From a virus: 34,221 bases of DNA. The notes beneath the pieces are model-generated. The model saw nothing but the letters and a program-made list of their open reading frames with translations. It did not search any database and was not told the origin of the DNA. A program made the translations under genes and the position numbers. Where the stretch lies: the IMG/VR virus record IMGVR_UViG_3300030060_007172, positions 1 to 34,221 of that record. One strand, given 5' to 3'. Position 1 is the stretch's first letter. Each line of letters starts with the position of its first letter. Positions 21,656 to 30,154 of the stretch are shown one piece after another.

Positions 21656-21741
21656 TGTTTTTAATTTGGGTATTTATTCAAGTACTATGGAAGGAAATTT
21701 TAATTCTTTCAATCTTGCTTATATTATCTAGCATTTTTTAG
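21655..21741 (+). CDS. 28-residue membrane peptide
   Basis: TAATG overlap with the GP88-family stop. MFLIWVFIQV, then KE, then an Ile/Leu run: one or two short hydrophobic segments. AT-rich, unlike the upstream gene. It lies just before a terminator. Only the overlap and composition support translation. Confidence 0.45.
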   Translation: MFLIWVFIQVLWKEILILSILLILSSIF

Positions 21742-21754
21742 AACGATTCTAATT

Positions 21755-21785
21755 TACAGCCCCTCAACCTGGGGCTGTATTTAAT
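21755..21785 (+). terminator. Rho-independent terminator
   Basis: TACAGCCCC (21755-21763), loop TCAACCT, GGGGCTGTA (21771-21779): nine perfect pairs followed by TTTAATTT. Ends the GP88 operon. Confidence 0.8.
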
Positions 21786-21796
21786 TTATTATTTAT

Positions 21797-21828
21797 TTGA
21801 CATCTTATTGAATATCATTACCATGGGA
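21797..21828 (+). promoter_or_regulatory. Promoter with ATGGGA box before 21873 gene
   Basis: TTGACA (21797-21802), then ATGGGA at 21823-21828 preceded by a degenerate copy of ATCTTA. A TACCAT could serve as -10 at 16-base spacing. An ATG GGA start here would give a ten-codon leader (MGHVQNIKNN) ending at the ACTAACAAA box. Confidence 0.45.
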
Positions 21829-21872
21829 CATGTACAAAACATAAAAAACAACTAACAAATAGGAGTAAAAAA

Positions 21873-22202
21873 ATGTCAGTACAAAAACAAATCAAAAAGC
21901 TTCCTAAATTAAAGGCAGCAACTTCGGAGAAGCTTTTTAAAGCTTGTCAGACTAATGACCTCCGAAAATCATACAATAAGTTATGGGTTGACGTTAAGGA
22001 AGATACCCTGCCAATCGTTGAAGCCTTTGGAGGGTTTACAGTTGGTAAACATAAAGGGCATGAATTCAGTCTAGAAATTCTTAAAAAGAATACTACTAGA
22101 TTTGATATCAAGTCTTTTAAAGAAAAACACCCTGAAATATACGATCAATTTTTGATTGGTGGTGAATCAGTGGAGTTAAAAACCAAATATAAAAAGGTTT
22201 AG
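21873..22202 (+). CDS. Hypothetical protein, C-terminal RFDIKSFKEKHPEIYDQ motif
   Basis: 109 residues, AGGAG ribosome site with the ACTAACAAA box upstream. The C-terminal third TTRFDIKSFKEKHPEIYDQF is a short motif I recall at the ends of phage proteins, some near recombination genes; the middle is basic and aromatic. Function unknown. Two bases before the next ATG. Confidence 0.65.
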   Translation: MSVQKQIKKLPKLKAATSEKLFKACQTNDLRKSYNKLWVDVKEDTLPIVEAFGGFTVGKHKGHEFSLEILKKNTTRFDIKSFKEKHPEIYDQFLIGGESVELKTKYKKV

Positions 22203-22204
22203 TT

Positions 22205-22399
22205 ATGGGCTTATCATACAAGGGTTGGTCTATTAATTGTAAACCATTAAAAGACAATGAGAAGAACTGGCAATTGGAACTAGAAAAAGGTGAGATACTA
22301 CATACGTGGACTATTCACCCCTCCATGGCATTAGGGTCAGTCGAAAATTTTGCATATGATCGGATCGATGAATATGTAGAAGATTTAAAAAAGGCCTAA
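22205..22399 (+). CDS. Small hypothetical protein
   Basis: 64 residues; alpha/beta pattern with WSINCKPL and a C-terminal acidic helix (AYDRIDEYVEDLKKA). Coupled to the upstream gene and ended by a strong hairpin. No family recognised. Confidence 0.6.
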   Translation: MGLSYKGWSINCKPLKDNEKNWQLELEKGEILHTWTIHPSMALGSVENFAYDRIDEYVEDLKKA

Positions 22400-22407
22400 T
22401 CTTAAAA

Positions 22408-22434
22408 CACACGCCCCCAATTTGGGGGCGTGTG
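22408..22434 (+). terminator. Strong hairpin at the border of the packaging module
   Basis: CACACGCCCCC (22408-22418) and GGGGGCGTGTG (22424-22434) form 11 perfect pairs with loop AATTT. No long T-run follows, but stability and place at an operon end favour a terminator. Confidence 0.75.
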
Positions 22435-22587
22435 ACTTCCATTAATAGAGGTACCAATCAAAATCCAAAAATTAAAAGAAAAAAAATTTATTTTTTTTGC
22501 GTAAAATTTTTTTACTTATTTAACTTTTACCTATAACCTGTATGACAAATAGAAGTAGTGAGCTTTGTGATGAAAGGGGTTTCTTTT

Positions 22588-22608
22588 TTGGGGACCCAAG
22601 GGTATAGT
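22588..22608 (+). promoter_or_regulatory. Operator-like palindrome and -10 box before TerL
   Basis: TTGGG-GA-CCCAA (22588-22599) directly precedes TATAGT (22603-22608), which ends eight bases before the TerL ATG, so the message may be leaderless. A clear -35 is not seen, which would fit activator control. Upstream at 22501-22515 lies GTAAAA-TTT-TTTTAC, reminiscent of the ends of the 20457 palindrome. The rest of 22435-22616 holds no gene. Confidence 0.4.
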
Positions 22609-22616
22609 AAATATAT

Positions 22617-24101
22617 ATGACTAATACAGATTTGATGACCACTGATCAGTTACGAAAGAGGCTCGAAAAAGTGTGGCTTCAACATATAAAATTATGTCAG
22701 GATAACTTCTTATATTTTGTAAAGAATGTTTGGCCTGATTTCATTTGTAGAACTGATAGTGATCCAGATAAATGGGGACACCATCAACACATAGCACATG
22801 AGTTTACAAAAATTGCTCAACATAAAAAAGGAAGGCTTATTGTAAATATGCCTCCTAGACATACTAAATCAGAATTTGCATCTATATACTTTCCTGCTTG
22901 GATGATCGGAAAAAATCCTAAAATGAAATTAATGCAGGTATCTCACAACGCAGAACTTTCAGGAAGATTTGGTGCTAAAGTTAGAAATTTAATTGACAGT
23001 CCAGAGTATAAACAAATCTTTGGTGATGTTAAACTACGAGAAGATAGTAAGGCTAAAGGACGTTGGGAGACCAATCAAGGTGGGGAATACTTTGCGGCGG
23101 GGGTAGGCGGTTCTATTACAGGACGAGGGGCGGACTTACTTATTATCGATGATCCACATACTGAACAAGATTCATTATCTGATAGTGCCATGGAGAGAAC
23201 ATATGATTGGTATCTTTCAGGACCTAGACAACGTTTACAACCTGGAGGCTCTATTGTACTTGTAATGACAAGATGGGCTCAAGATGATTTGACTGGTCGA
23301 TTGATAAAAGCAGAAACTGAACCTAAAGCAGACAAGTGGGAAAAAATTTCTTTTCCTGCTTTAATTGGTGAAGAAGAAAACGTACAACCAGTTTGGCCAG
23401 AGTATTGGGAACTAGATGAATTAGAAAAGGTTAAAGCGTCTATATCAATTAGAAACTGGTCTGCACAATACATGCAGAATCCAACATCAGAAGAAGGAGC
23501 GATTTTAAAAAGAGACTGGTGGGTTCCGTGGACCAAGGATCTTCCTACTTTAAAACATGTCATACAATCTTACGACACGGCTTTCAGTAAAAAAGAAACT
23601 GCCGATTATTCTGCTATTACCACATGGGGAATATTCACGCCTCACGAAGCTGGTCCAGATTCAATAATGTTAATTGATGCTATTAAAGGTAAATATGATT
23701 TTCCAGAATTAAAAATGGTTGCTTTAGATCAATATAAATACTGGCAACCAGAAACAGTAATCATCGAAGCTAAAGCTAGTGGACAAAGTTTATTACAAGA
23801 ATTTAGAAGAATGGGTATACCCGTTATGGATTACACTCCAGGACGTGGGCAAGATAAGCATTCAAGAGTTAATGCATGTGCTCCAATTTTCGAAAGTGGC
23901 CAAGTCTACTATCCAAGAGATGAGCATTGGGCAGAAGAAGTAATAGAGGAATGTGCAGCATTCCCACATGGAGAGTATGACGATTATGTGGACAGTACCA
24001 CTCAAGCTATGTTAAGATACCGACAAGGTTCTTTTATAAAGACTTATTCTGACGAGGATGAGGTAGAATCTTATAAGGAACGAAAATATATATATTATTA
24101 A
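22617..24101 (+). CDS. terL: Terminase large subunit
   Basis: 494 residues. ATPase: Walker A-like MPPRHTKS (residues 78-85), Walker B LLIIDDPHTE (174-183), coupling motif VMTRW (216-220). Nuclease: SYDTAFSKKETADYS (Asp320), IIEAKASGQS (Glu384), YDDYVDS (Asp455/456). It cuts concatemeric DNA and pumps it through the portal. First gene of the late head module; TerS is 5.3 kb upstream, not adjacent. No Shine-Dalgarno. Confidence 0.96.
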   Translation: MTNTDLMTTDQLRKRLEKVWLQHIKLCQDNFLYFVKNVWPDFICRTDSDPDKWGHHQHIAHEFTKIAQHKKGRLIVNMPPRHTKSEFASIYFPAWMIGKNPKMKLMQVSHNAELSGRFGAKVRNLIDSPEYKQIFGDVKLREDSKAKGRWETNQGGEYFAAGVGGSITGRGADLLIIDDPHTEQDSLSDSAMERTYDWYLSGPRQRLQPGGSIVLVMTRWAQDDLTGRLIKAETEPKADKWEKISFPALIGEEENVQPVWPEYWELDELEKVKASISIRNWSAQYMQNPTSEEGAILKRDWWVPWTKDLPTLKHVIQSYDTAFSKKETADYSAITTWGIFTPHEAGPDSIMLIDAIKGKYDFPELKMVALDQYKYWQPETVIIEAKASGQSLLQEFRRMGIPVMDYTPGRGQDKHSRVNACAPIFESGQVYYPRDEHWAEEVIEECAAFPHGEYDDYVDSTTQAMLRYRQGSFIKTYSDEDEVESYKERKYIYY

Positions 24102-24111
24102 AGGAGAAGAC

Positions 24112-24558
24112 ATGTCAAGATCATCAAGAAGAAGAAATAGAGCTTTAGCTTTGCTTGGTGCTGCAGCATTAGCTGGAAGCATGAGACCTACTACAATGAG
24201 TGGTATGGATAGAAGAGATGTTCAAAAAACAATCAAAAATAGAAAACCAAGAGAAGCGATAGATACTGGAAGCACAACTATGGTTGGTGGTAAAGTAAAA
24301 ACTGTTGTAGATAGAGATGCAAATCCTAGAGAAAGAAAAGCTGCAATTGATAAGACTGCTAAAGTAAATGAAAATATAAAAGCAAAAGTTATTAAGAGAA
24401 GAGAAGAAGGTGATCTTTCACCTTTAATGCCAAAAAGATCAAATCAGATTACTGATGATTTTGGCCTAAATATAATGGGTGGCGCAAAACAAGGAAAAAT
24501 GGTAAAAGCTCGTGGTGGTGGAATGGCTATGAGAATGAAACCTACTAAACTTTATTAA
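24112..24558 (+). CDS. Small basic protein between TerL and portal
   Basis: 148 residues, AAAGGAG ribosome site. The N-terminus is Arg/Ser-rich then Ala-rich; the middle is basic and charged; the C-terminus has a KARGGGMAMRM motif of the kind found at the ends of other virion proteins in this window (KAKGG at 27166, KGG at the first gene). Likely a virion or packaging accessory. Its TAA overlaps the portal ATG. Confidence 0.7.
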   Translation: MSRSSRRRNRALALLGAAALAGSMRPTTMSGMDRRDVQKTIKNRKPREAIDTGSTTMVGGKVKTVVDRDANPRERKAAIDKTAKVNENIKAKVIKRREEGDLSPLMPKRSNQITDDFGLNIMGGAKQGKMVKARGGGMAMRMKPTKLY

Positions 24559-26891
24559 TGGCTGAAGTTGAAAAAGCAATTGTAGAGGAGTTAGATACTC
24601 CCGAGACTGAAGAAGTCGATGTTGAAGTAGAAACTGAAGGTGCAACAGATGCAGATGTTATAAATGCATTATCTGATGCTACAGAAAATTTTTACAAAAA
24701 CATAGCTGAAGATATGTCTGATGAGGTTCTGCAAAGAATGTCAAATCAATTACTTGATGATTATAAAAAAGATAGAGTTTCAAGAAAAGATTGGGAAACT
24801 TCATATACAAATAATTTAGATCTATTAGGTTTAAATCAAAGAGAGATGACTAGACCATTCAGAGGGTCTGCAAGTGTTACTCATCCATTGTTGTCAGAAG
24901 CAGTAACACAATTTCAAGCACAAGCTTATAAAGAATTACTTCCCTCTTCAGGACCAGTAAGAACAAGAGTCCTAGGAGTCGAAGATGATGCAAAATTAAA
25001 TCAAGCTCAAAGAGTCCAAGACTTTATGAACTATATGATTACTGAAGAGATGGAAGAATATACACCAGAGTTTGATCAGTTATTATTTTATTTAGCATTA
25101 GCAGGGTCAGCATTTAAAAAAGTTTATTATGATGAAGTAATGCAAAGAGCTGTTTCAAAATTTATACCGGCAGAAGATTTAGTGGTTCCATATTATGCAA
25201 CTGATCTTATGGATTGTGAAAGAATTACTCACGTTATAAAAATGGGTGAAAATGAAATTTTAAAAAAACAACAAGCAGGTTTTTATAGAGATGTTGAATT
25301 GAAACCAACATCAAGTGGTCCTACAGAAATACAAAAAAAATATCAAGAGCTAGAAGGAATTACTCCAGGTGGAGATAAACAGTATTCTTTTTCTGTTTTA
25401 GAAATGCATGTTGATTGTAATTTAGAAGAATTTGAAATGCAAAATCCAGAAAAACAAGTTAAGGTTCCTTACATCGTAACTATTGATGAAGGCTCTGGAC
25501 AAATTTTATCTATATATCGTAACTATGATATTGGAGACGAGACTAAAAAAAGGAAAGAATACTTTGTACATTTTAAATTTTTACCAGGATTAGGTTTTTA
25601 TGGGTTTGGATTAACTCATATGATAGGTGGATTAAGTAGAACAGCCACTCAATCATTAAGACAATTACTTGATGCAGGTACATTATCTAACTTACCTGCA
25701 GGATTTAAGTCTAGAGGTATAAGAATAAGGGATGATGACCAACCATTTCAACCAGGAGAGTTTAGAGATGTAGATGCACCTGGTGGAAATATTAAGGATC
25801 AATTTCAAATTTTACCATTTAAGGAGCCATCAGCTACATTATACCAACTTATGGGCTTTGTTGTTCAAGCAGGACAGAAGTTTGCAGCAATAACTAACAT
25901 GGATACTGGTAATGATATGCAAAATAGAGCTGTTGGTACCACTGTTTCGTTGTTGGAACGAGGTTCGAGGGTCATGAGTGCAATACACAAGAGATGTTAT
26001 TACTCAATGAGAAGAGAATTTAGACTTTTATCAAAAGTTTTTGCAACATATCTACCACCAATCTACCCATATTCAGTATATGGTGCCGATCAAGCAGTAA
26101 AACAGACAGATTTTGATGATAGAGTAGATGTTATACCAGTTGCCGACCCAAATATTATGAGTATGGCGCAAAGAGTTACAATGGCAAACGAAAATTTAAA
26201 AATTGCCATGTCGAATCCTTTAATGCACAACTTAAGAGAAGCATATCGTAGAGTTTATGAAGCATTAGGTACACAAGATATAGATCAAATTTTAAAACCT
26301 ATGGAAAGACCAATGCCAAAAGATCCTGCTACTGAAAATATGGAAGTATTACAAATGAAACCATTAAAAGCTTTTGCAGATCAGGATCATGATGCACATA
26401 TAAATGCACATAGAGCTTTTATGTCAACAAGAATGGTACAAATTAATCCACAAGTTTATACAGCTTTACAAGCACACATTTCTGAACACGTTTCATTAAA
26501 AGCTCAAGGTGAAATTGGAGCTATGATTTCAGATGATGCTATGATGCAGATGAAATTGCAATCAGATCCACAAGGAGCACAAGTAGAAATCAATGCTATG
26601 ATAGCAGCTAGAATTGCAGAACTAACTATTGAACTTGCTCAAGCAGAATCTATGGGTCAAAAACAAGATCCTATAGTTATGTTAAAACAAAGAGAGTTAG
26701 ATTTAAGAGCAATGGATTTACAAAGAAAAACAGAACAAGATATGATGTCTAATGAGATAAGAGAAAATGAAATTGATGAAAGATTAGATATTGAGAAAAT
26801 GAAATTAGAAAATAATGAAGATCAAGCTGCAGAAAGAATTAGAATTGCAGATGCAAAAGTAGAAATTGCAAGAAAGAGAGCTAAAAAATAA
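24558..26891 (+). CDS. Portal protein
   Basis: 777 residues. Acidic start; DWETSYTNNLDLLGL, RPFRGSASVTHPLL and the AGSAFKKVYYD block are typical of large portal proteins of marine phages; helical central part, then LLDAGTLSNLPAGF, and a Gln/Glu/Met-rich coiled C-terminus. It forms the dodecameric DNA channel and lies in the usual place right after TerL. Starts at a TAATG overlap. Confidence 0.9.
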   Translation: MAEVEKAIVEELDTPETEEVDVEVETEGATDADVINALSDATENFYKNIAEDMSDEVLQRMSNQLLDDYKKDRVSRKDWETSYTNNLDLLGLNQREMTRPFRGSASVTHPLLSEAVTQFQAQAYKELLPSSGPVRTRVLGVEDDAKLNQAQRVQDFMNYMITEEMEEYTPEFDQLLFYLALAGSAFKKVYYDEVMQRAVSKFIPAEDLVVPYYATDLMDCERITHVIKMGENEILKKQQAGFYRDVELKPTSSGPTEIQKKYQELEGITPGGDKQYSFSVLEMHVDCNLEEFEMQNPEKQVKVPYIVTIDEGSGQILSIYRNYDIGDETKKRKEYFVHFKFLPGLGFYGFGLTHMIGGLSRTATQSLRQLLDAGTLSNLPAGFKSRGIRIRDDDQPFQPGEFRDVDAPGGNIKDQFQILPFKEPSATLYQLMGFVVQAGQKFAAITNMDTGNDMQNRAVGTTVSLLERGSRVMSAIHKRCYYSMRREFRLLSKVFATYLPPIYPYSVYGADQAVKQTDFDDRVDVIPVADPNIMSMAQRVTMANENLKIAMSNPLMHNLREAYRRVYEALGTQDIDQILKPMERPMPKDPATENMEVLQMKPLKAFADQDHDAHINAHRAFMSTRMVQINPQVYTALQAHISEHVSLKAQGEIGAMISDDAMMQMKLQSDPQGAQVEINAMIAARIAELTIELAQAESMGQKQDPIVMLKQRELDLRAMDLQRKTEQDMMSNEIRENEIDERLDIEKMKLENNEDQAAERIRIADAKVEIARKRAKK

Positions 26892-27166
26892 TGGCAGATC
26901 CTAAAAAAGGAACTGGTAAAAAACCTAAAGGCAGTGACAGAAGATTGTATACTGATGAAAATCCGAGGGATACAGTCAAGATTAAATTTGCTACACCAAC
27001 TGATGCAAAAGCTACAGTAACAAAAGTAAACAAAATAAAAAAACCTTTTGCAAGAAAAATTCAAATACTTACAGTTATGGAACAACGAGCCAAAGTTATG
27101 GGTAAAAGAGAAGTTGTTAATATAGCAAAAAAAGCAAAAATAAATTTAAGAAAGAGATTTGCGTAA
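26891..27166 (+). CDS. Small basic virion-module protein
   Basis: 91 residues, about one third Lys/Arg. MADPKKGTGKKPKG, then RRLYTDENPRDTVKIKFATP and a basic helix-rich end (RAKVMGKREVVNIAKKAK). I recall close relatives beside portal genes in marine phages, function unknown; it may bind DNA. TAATG overlaps on both sides. Confidence 0.75.
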   Translation: MADPKKGTGKKPKGSDRRLYTDENPRDTVKIKFATPTDAKATVTKVNKIKKPFARKIQILTVMEQRAKVMGKREVVNIAKKAKINLRKRFA

Positions 27167-27798
27167 TGCCACTTACTGCTAAAGGAAAAAAACTAAAATC
27201 AAAATTTAGAGAACAGTATGGAAAAGAAAAAGGAGATTCTGTTTTTTATGCAATGGAAAATTCTGGAAAACTTAAAAAAGTAGTTAAGGCCAAAGGTGGT
27301 AAAGATTTTGGAGCAAGTCCTGATAAGGGAAGTGTCGATAGATCTGCAGTTGGTCAGGGATCACAATATAGATCTAATGTAAATAGAAAAGCAATTAGTG
27401 ATATGAGAAAAGGTTTAAGGCAAACTATTTCTCCAAGCACTACTCCAACAAATAGGATTGCAGCTTTAGCTGCTGGTTTAGTTATACCTGGTGGTAGTTA
27501 TATTTATAGATCAATGATTGATCAAAATTCTTTATTTGCACCTAAACCAAAAAGAAATGTTTCACCAAAACCTGATAGAGATAATATTCAGAATAGAGTT
27601 CAAACACCAAAAATATTACCAATAGAAGCAACAAAACCTATTGATACAACTTTAGTAAAACCAAAAGATAATTTTTTTAATTTTAAAGCATTTAATGTTG
27701 GTGGTTTATCTGGAGGAGTTAGTTATGGTCCACCACCTAAAAAAGGACCTAATCCACAAGTCCCTCCAGTAAAATTTAAAAAAGGAGGACAAAAGTAA
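27166..27798 (+). CDS. Basic virion-module protein with MPLTAKGKKLKSKF start
   Basis: 210 residues. The first 35 residues (TAKGKKLKSKFREQYG, then GDSVFYAMENSGKL) are a common N-terminal module of phage structural proteins, often just after the portal. A KAKGG motif, a short hydrophobic segment (IAALAAGLVIPGGSYIY), then a Pro/Lys-rich region and a KKGGQK tail follow. Probably a minor virion protein. TAATG overlaps on both sides. Confidence 0.7.
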   Translation: MPLTAKGKKLKSKFREQYGKEKGDSVFYAMENSGKLKKVVKAKGGKDFGASPDKGSVDRSAVGQGSQYRSNVNRKAISDMRKGLRQTISPSTTPTNRIAALAAGLVIPGGSYIYRSMIDQNSLFAPKPKRNVSPKPDRDNIQNRVQTPKILPIEATKPIDTTLVKPKDNFFNFKAFNVGGLSGGVSYGPPPKKGPNPQVPPVKFKKGGQK

Positions 27799-28187
27799 TG
27801 TGGTTTCAAGCTATAAAACTAGCAGTATCTGCTGGATCAAAAATTTATGCAAATAAACAAAAGGCAAAGATGGCAATGTCTGATGCACAATTATTACATG
27901 CAGAACGACAGGCTCGTGGAGAGGAAGCTTACCAAGGAAAACTTTTAGAGGCTAGACAGTCAGACTGGAAAGACGAAGCCGTTTTAATAATTTTAAGTTT
28001 GCCCGTGTTGGTACTGGCTTGGGCTGTGATCAGCGATGATCCATCCGCTATGGAAAAGGTTCAACAATTTTTTGACATGTTCTCGCAGCTTCCGTCCTGG
28101 TTCACAAATCTTTGGATCCTTGTCGTGGCGAGTATTTATGGCATTAAGGGGACACAAATCTTTAGGAATGGTGGAGGAAAAAAGTAA
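27798..28187 (+). CDS. Holin-like membrane protein (GTA_holin_3TM-like)
   Basis: 129 residues: N-terminal amphipathic part, a HAERQARGEEAYQGKLLEARQSDWKDE segment read in pieces at residues 34-59, then hydrophobic spans at about 61-79 and 103-119 and a basic tail. The SDWKDE then membrane-span plan matches a family annotated as holin in marine phages and gene transfer agents. It would make the lesion that lets a lysin out; the lysin is not in the window. Confidence 0.75.
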   Translation: MWFQAIKLAVSAGSKIYANKQKAKMAMSDAQLLHAERQARGEEAYQGKLLEARQSDWKDEAVLIILSLPVLVLAWAVISDDPSAMEKVQQFFDMFSQLPSWFTNLWILVVASIYGIKGTQIFRNGGGKK

Positions 28188-28345
28188 TGTGGAAATGGAT
28201 AAAAAATTTTATTAACAATATTATTAATGAAAAAGAAAGAAAATCACTAAAAGATAAATTAGATTTTTCAAAAATGACTAAAGGTGATTTAAAAAAATTA
28301 TACGCTAAAGGTATAATAAAAGATATTTACAATCCAGATAAATAA
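28187..28345 (+). CDS. Small basic hypothetical protein
   Basis: 52 residues from ATG 28187 at a TAATG overlap with the holin-like gene. MWKWIKNFIN, then a Lys/Glu-rich body with KMTKGDLKKLYAKGIIKDI. GGAGGAAAAAAG upstream gives a ribosome site. No family; real by overlap and codon usage. Confidence 0.6.
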   Translation: MWKWIKNFINNIINEKERKSLKDKLDFSKMTKGDLKKLYAKGIIKDIYNPDK

Positions 28346-28359
28346 TATATAGATTTTTT

Positions 28360-28566
28360 ATGGATCTTAAAAGAGCTATAATTCAAGCATTAGAAGATAG
28401 GTATAATGCACAAATTTCAGAATCAGAAGCTACCATAAAAATATATTTAGAAAAATCTGTGGGTATCGGAGAACATCCTCAACATATAGATGAAGTTGAT
28501 AAACTAATCGAAAAAATTTGTAATGCAGAAGAAAAATTAAAAGTTTTAGAATCTTTTAAATTATGA
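28360..28566 (+). CDS. Conserved small coiled-coil protein (VGIGEHPQHIDEV)
   Basis: 68 residues: helix, IYLEKSVGIGEHPQHIDEVD, second helix ending in KLKVLESF. The loop VGIGEHP is shared by small proteins in marine phage head modules. Likely a helical hairpin. Function unknown. Overlaps the next start by four bases. Confidence 0.7.
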   Translation: MDLKRAIIQALEDRYNAQISESEATIKIYLEKSVGIGEHPQHIDEVDKLIEKICNAEEKLKVLESFKL

Positions 28567-29369
28567 AACAAAATCCGTCATTAAGAATCCTTTCATTAGG
28601 AGCTGGTGTGCAAAGCTCAACAATGGCATTGATGGCAGATGCAGGTGAATTTGGTGTAAAACCTGATGCAGCTGTTTTTGCAGATACAGGTTGGGAACCC
28701 GAGCCAGTCATAAAACATTTAGAATATCTTAAGAGTGTAATTAGTTATCCAATACACATAGTTAAAAAGGGCAATATTCAAGATGATATCTTAAAAGCTT
28801 TGTCTCCAAGTGGAAATCAATTTGCTTCTGCACCATTTTATACTTTAAATGAACAAGGTAAAAAAGGTATGGGTCGTAGACAATGCACTAGAGAATATAA
28901 AATTACTCCGATTGCAAAAAAAATTAGAGAAATATTTGGATTAAAATTTAGACAAAGGTTTCCAAAAGATAAACACATAGAAGTATGGGTTGGAATTTCT
29001 ACAGATGAAATTATGAGAATGAAACCTTCAAGATTTTGGTGGCAGGAAAACAGATGGCCATTAATAGAAAAGAGGATGTCTAGGCAAGATTGTTTAAAAT
29101 GGTATGAAGGAAAAGGTTTTAAGATACCTGTTAAATCTGCTTGTATTGGTTGCCCATTTCATGATGATAATTTTTGGATTGATATGAGAAATAACCGACC
29201 AGAAGAATTTGCAAGTGCTGTAGAATTTGATAAAAAGATGCGAATGCATAATCCTAAAGTAAAAAACTTTGTGCACAGATCTTGTGTGCCTTTAGATGAA
29301 GTTAAATTTAAAAATGATGACGGACCAGATCTATTTAATCAAGAGTGCGAAGGCCTGTGTGGAGTTTAA
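28563..29369 (+). CDS. PAPS-reductase-like PP-loop protein
   Basis: 268 residues. LSLGAGVQSSTMAL (residues 10-23) is the PP-loop, followed by AVFADTGWEPEPVIKHLEYL. Cys108 (RRQCTREYKI), Cys194/197 (SACIGCPFH) and Cys263/267 near the end could bind a cluster. Such adenine-nucleotide hydrolase-like proteins are common in phages and resemble PAPS reductase and DndC; they may activate sulfur or modify nucleic acid. No Dnd or queuosine partners are next to it. Placed oddly in the head module with a methyltransferase-like gene. Confidence 0.82.
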   Translation: MKQNPSLRILSLGAGVQSSTMALMADAGEFGVKPDAAVFADTGWEPEPVIKHLEYLKSVISYPIHIVKKGNIQDDILKALSPSGNQFASAPFYTLNEQGKKGMGRRQCTREYKITPIAKKIREIFGLKFRQRFPKDKHIEVWVGISTDEIMRMKPSRFWWQENRWPLIEKRMSRQDCLKWYEGKGFKIPVKSACIGCPFHDDNFWIDMRNNRPEEFASAVEFDKKMRMHNPKVKNFVHRSCVPLDEVKFKNDDGPDLFNQECEGLCGV

Positions 29370-29372
29370 AGT

Positions 29373-29951
29373 ATGATTAATGGTGATAGTATTGAGTATG
29401 AAATTTTAAAAGAGGCTTGTAATTCTTTAGGAGATGATGATTTATTTACTGCAGAAATAGGTGTTAGAGAAGGTAAGGGCTCTAAAATAATTTTAGATAC
29501 ATTAATTTATAAAAAACATTGGCATATAGGCATTGACCCTTATGGTAATCTTAAATATCAACACTATGATCATTCTAAAAGTTACACCTGCAATTATACT
29601 AATGACATGAAACATAAGTTATTAAGAGAATTAAATTATAAAAATTTTTCATTATTACAATTAGATGATAATGAATTTATGAAAAGATTTAATGATGGTG
29701 TTCCTATTTATAGAGAAAAAAAAGAAATAAGAAACCAGTATGATCTTGTTCATTTTGACGGACCACATAAAACTATTGATGTTATAAAAGAGTCAATTTT
29801 TTTTGGTGAAAGATCAAGAAAAGGAAGTGTGTTTATCTATGATGATTACCCTAAATTAGATATGAATGCAGTTTTAAAAATTATTGTTAATGAATATGGA
29901 TTTATGTTATTAAAACAGGGCAAAAACAAAATTTCACTTAAGAGGAACTAA
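29373..29951 (+). CDS. Class I SAM-methyltransferase-like protein
   Basis: 192 residues. TAEIGVREGKGSKIIL fits the SAM-binding loop, IGIDPYG the second strand, YDLVHFDGPHKTIDVIKES and GSVFIYDDYP the later strands, as in Methyltransf_24-type proteins. Substrate unknown: perhaps a small molecule or sugar. The neighbouring PAPS-reductase-like gene suggests a shared modification step, by position only. Confidence 0.7.
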   Translation: MINGDSIEYEILKEACNSLGDDDLFTAEIGVREGKGSKIILDTLIYKKHWHIGIDPYGNLKYQHYDHSKSYTCNYTNDMKHKLLRELNYKNFSLLQLDDNEFMKRFNDGVPIYREKKEIRNQYDLVHFDGPHKTIDVIKESIFFGERSRKGSVFIYDDYPKLDMNAVLKIIVNEYGFMLLKQGKNKISLKRN

Positions 29952-30154
29952 TGTTAGACCATTATACAGTTGAGGCAATAAGAAATTCAATAAACAAACA
30001 AATATTAAGTATAAAAGAACATATTTGTTATGGGGTTGAAACAGAATCTCAATTGATGTATGCTCGAGGGAGACTCAGCGGATTAGAAACGCTGCTTCAG
30101 GATATTAAAAACCTGCATAAGGAGGATAACGATGGTACAACTGATAAAACCTAA
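29951..30154 (+). CDS. Small hypothetical helical protein
   Basis: 67 residues, two helices, with a YARGRLSGLETLLQDI segment. Overlaps the co-chaperonin gene by 23 bases and starts at a TAATG overlap with the methyltransferase-like gene. Occurs, from memory, in related marine phages; unknown function. Confidence 0.65.
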   Translation: MLDHYTVEAIRNSINKQILSIKEHICYGVETESQLMYARGRLSGLETLLQDIKNLHKEDNDGTTDKT

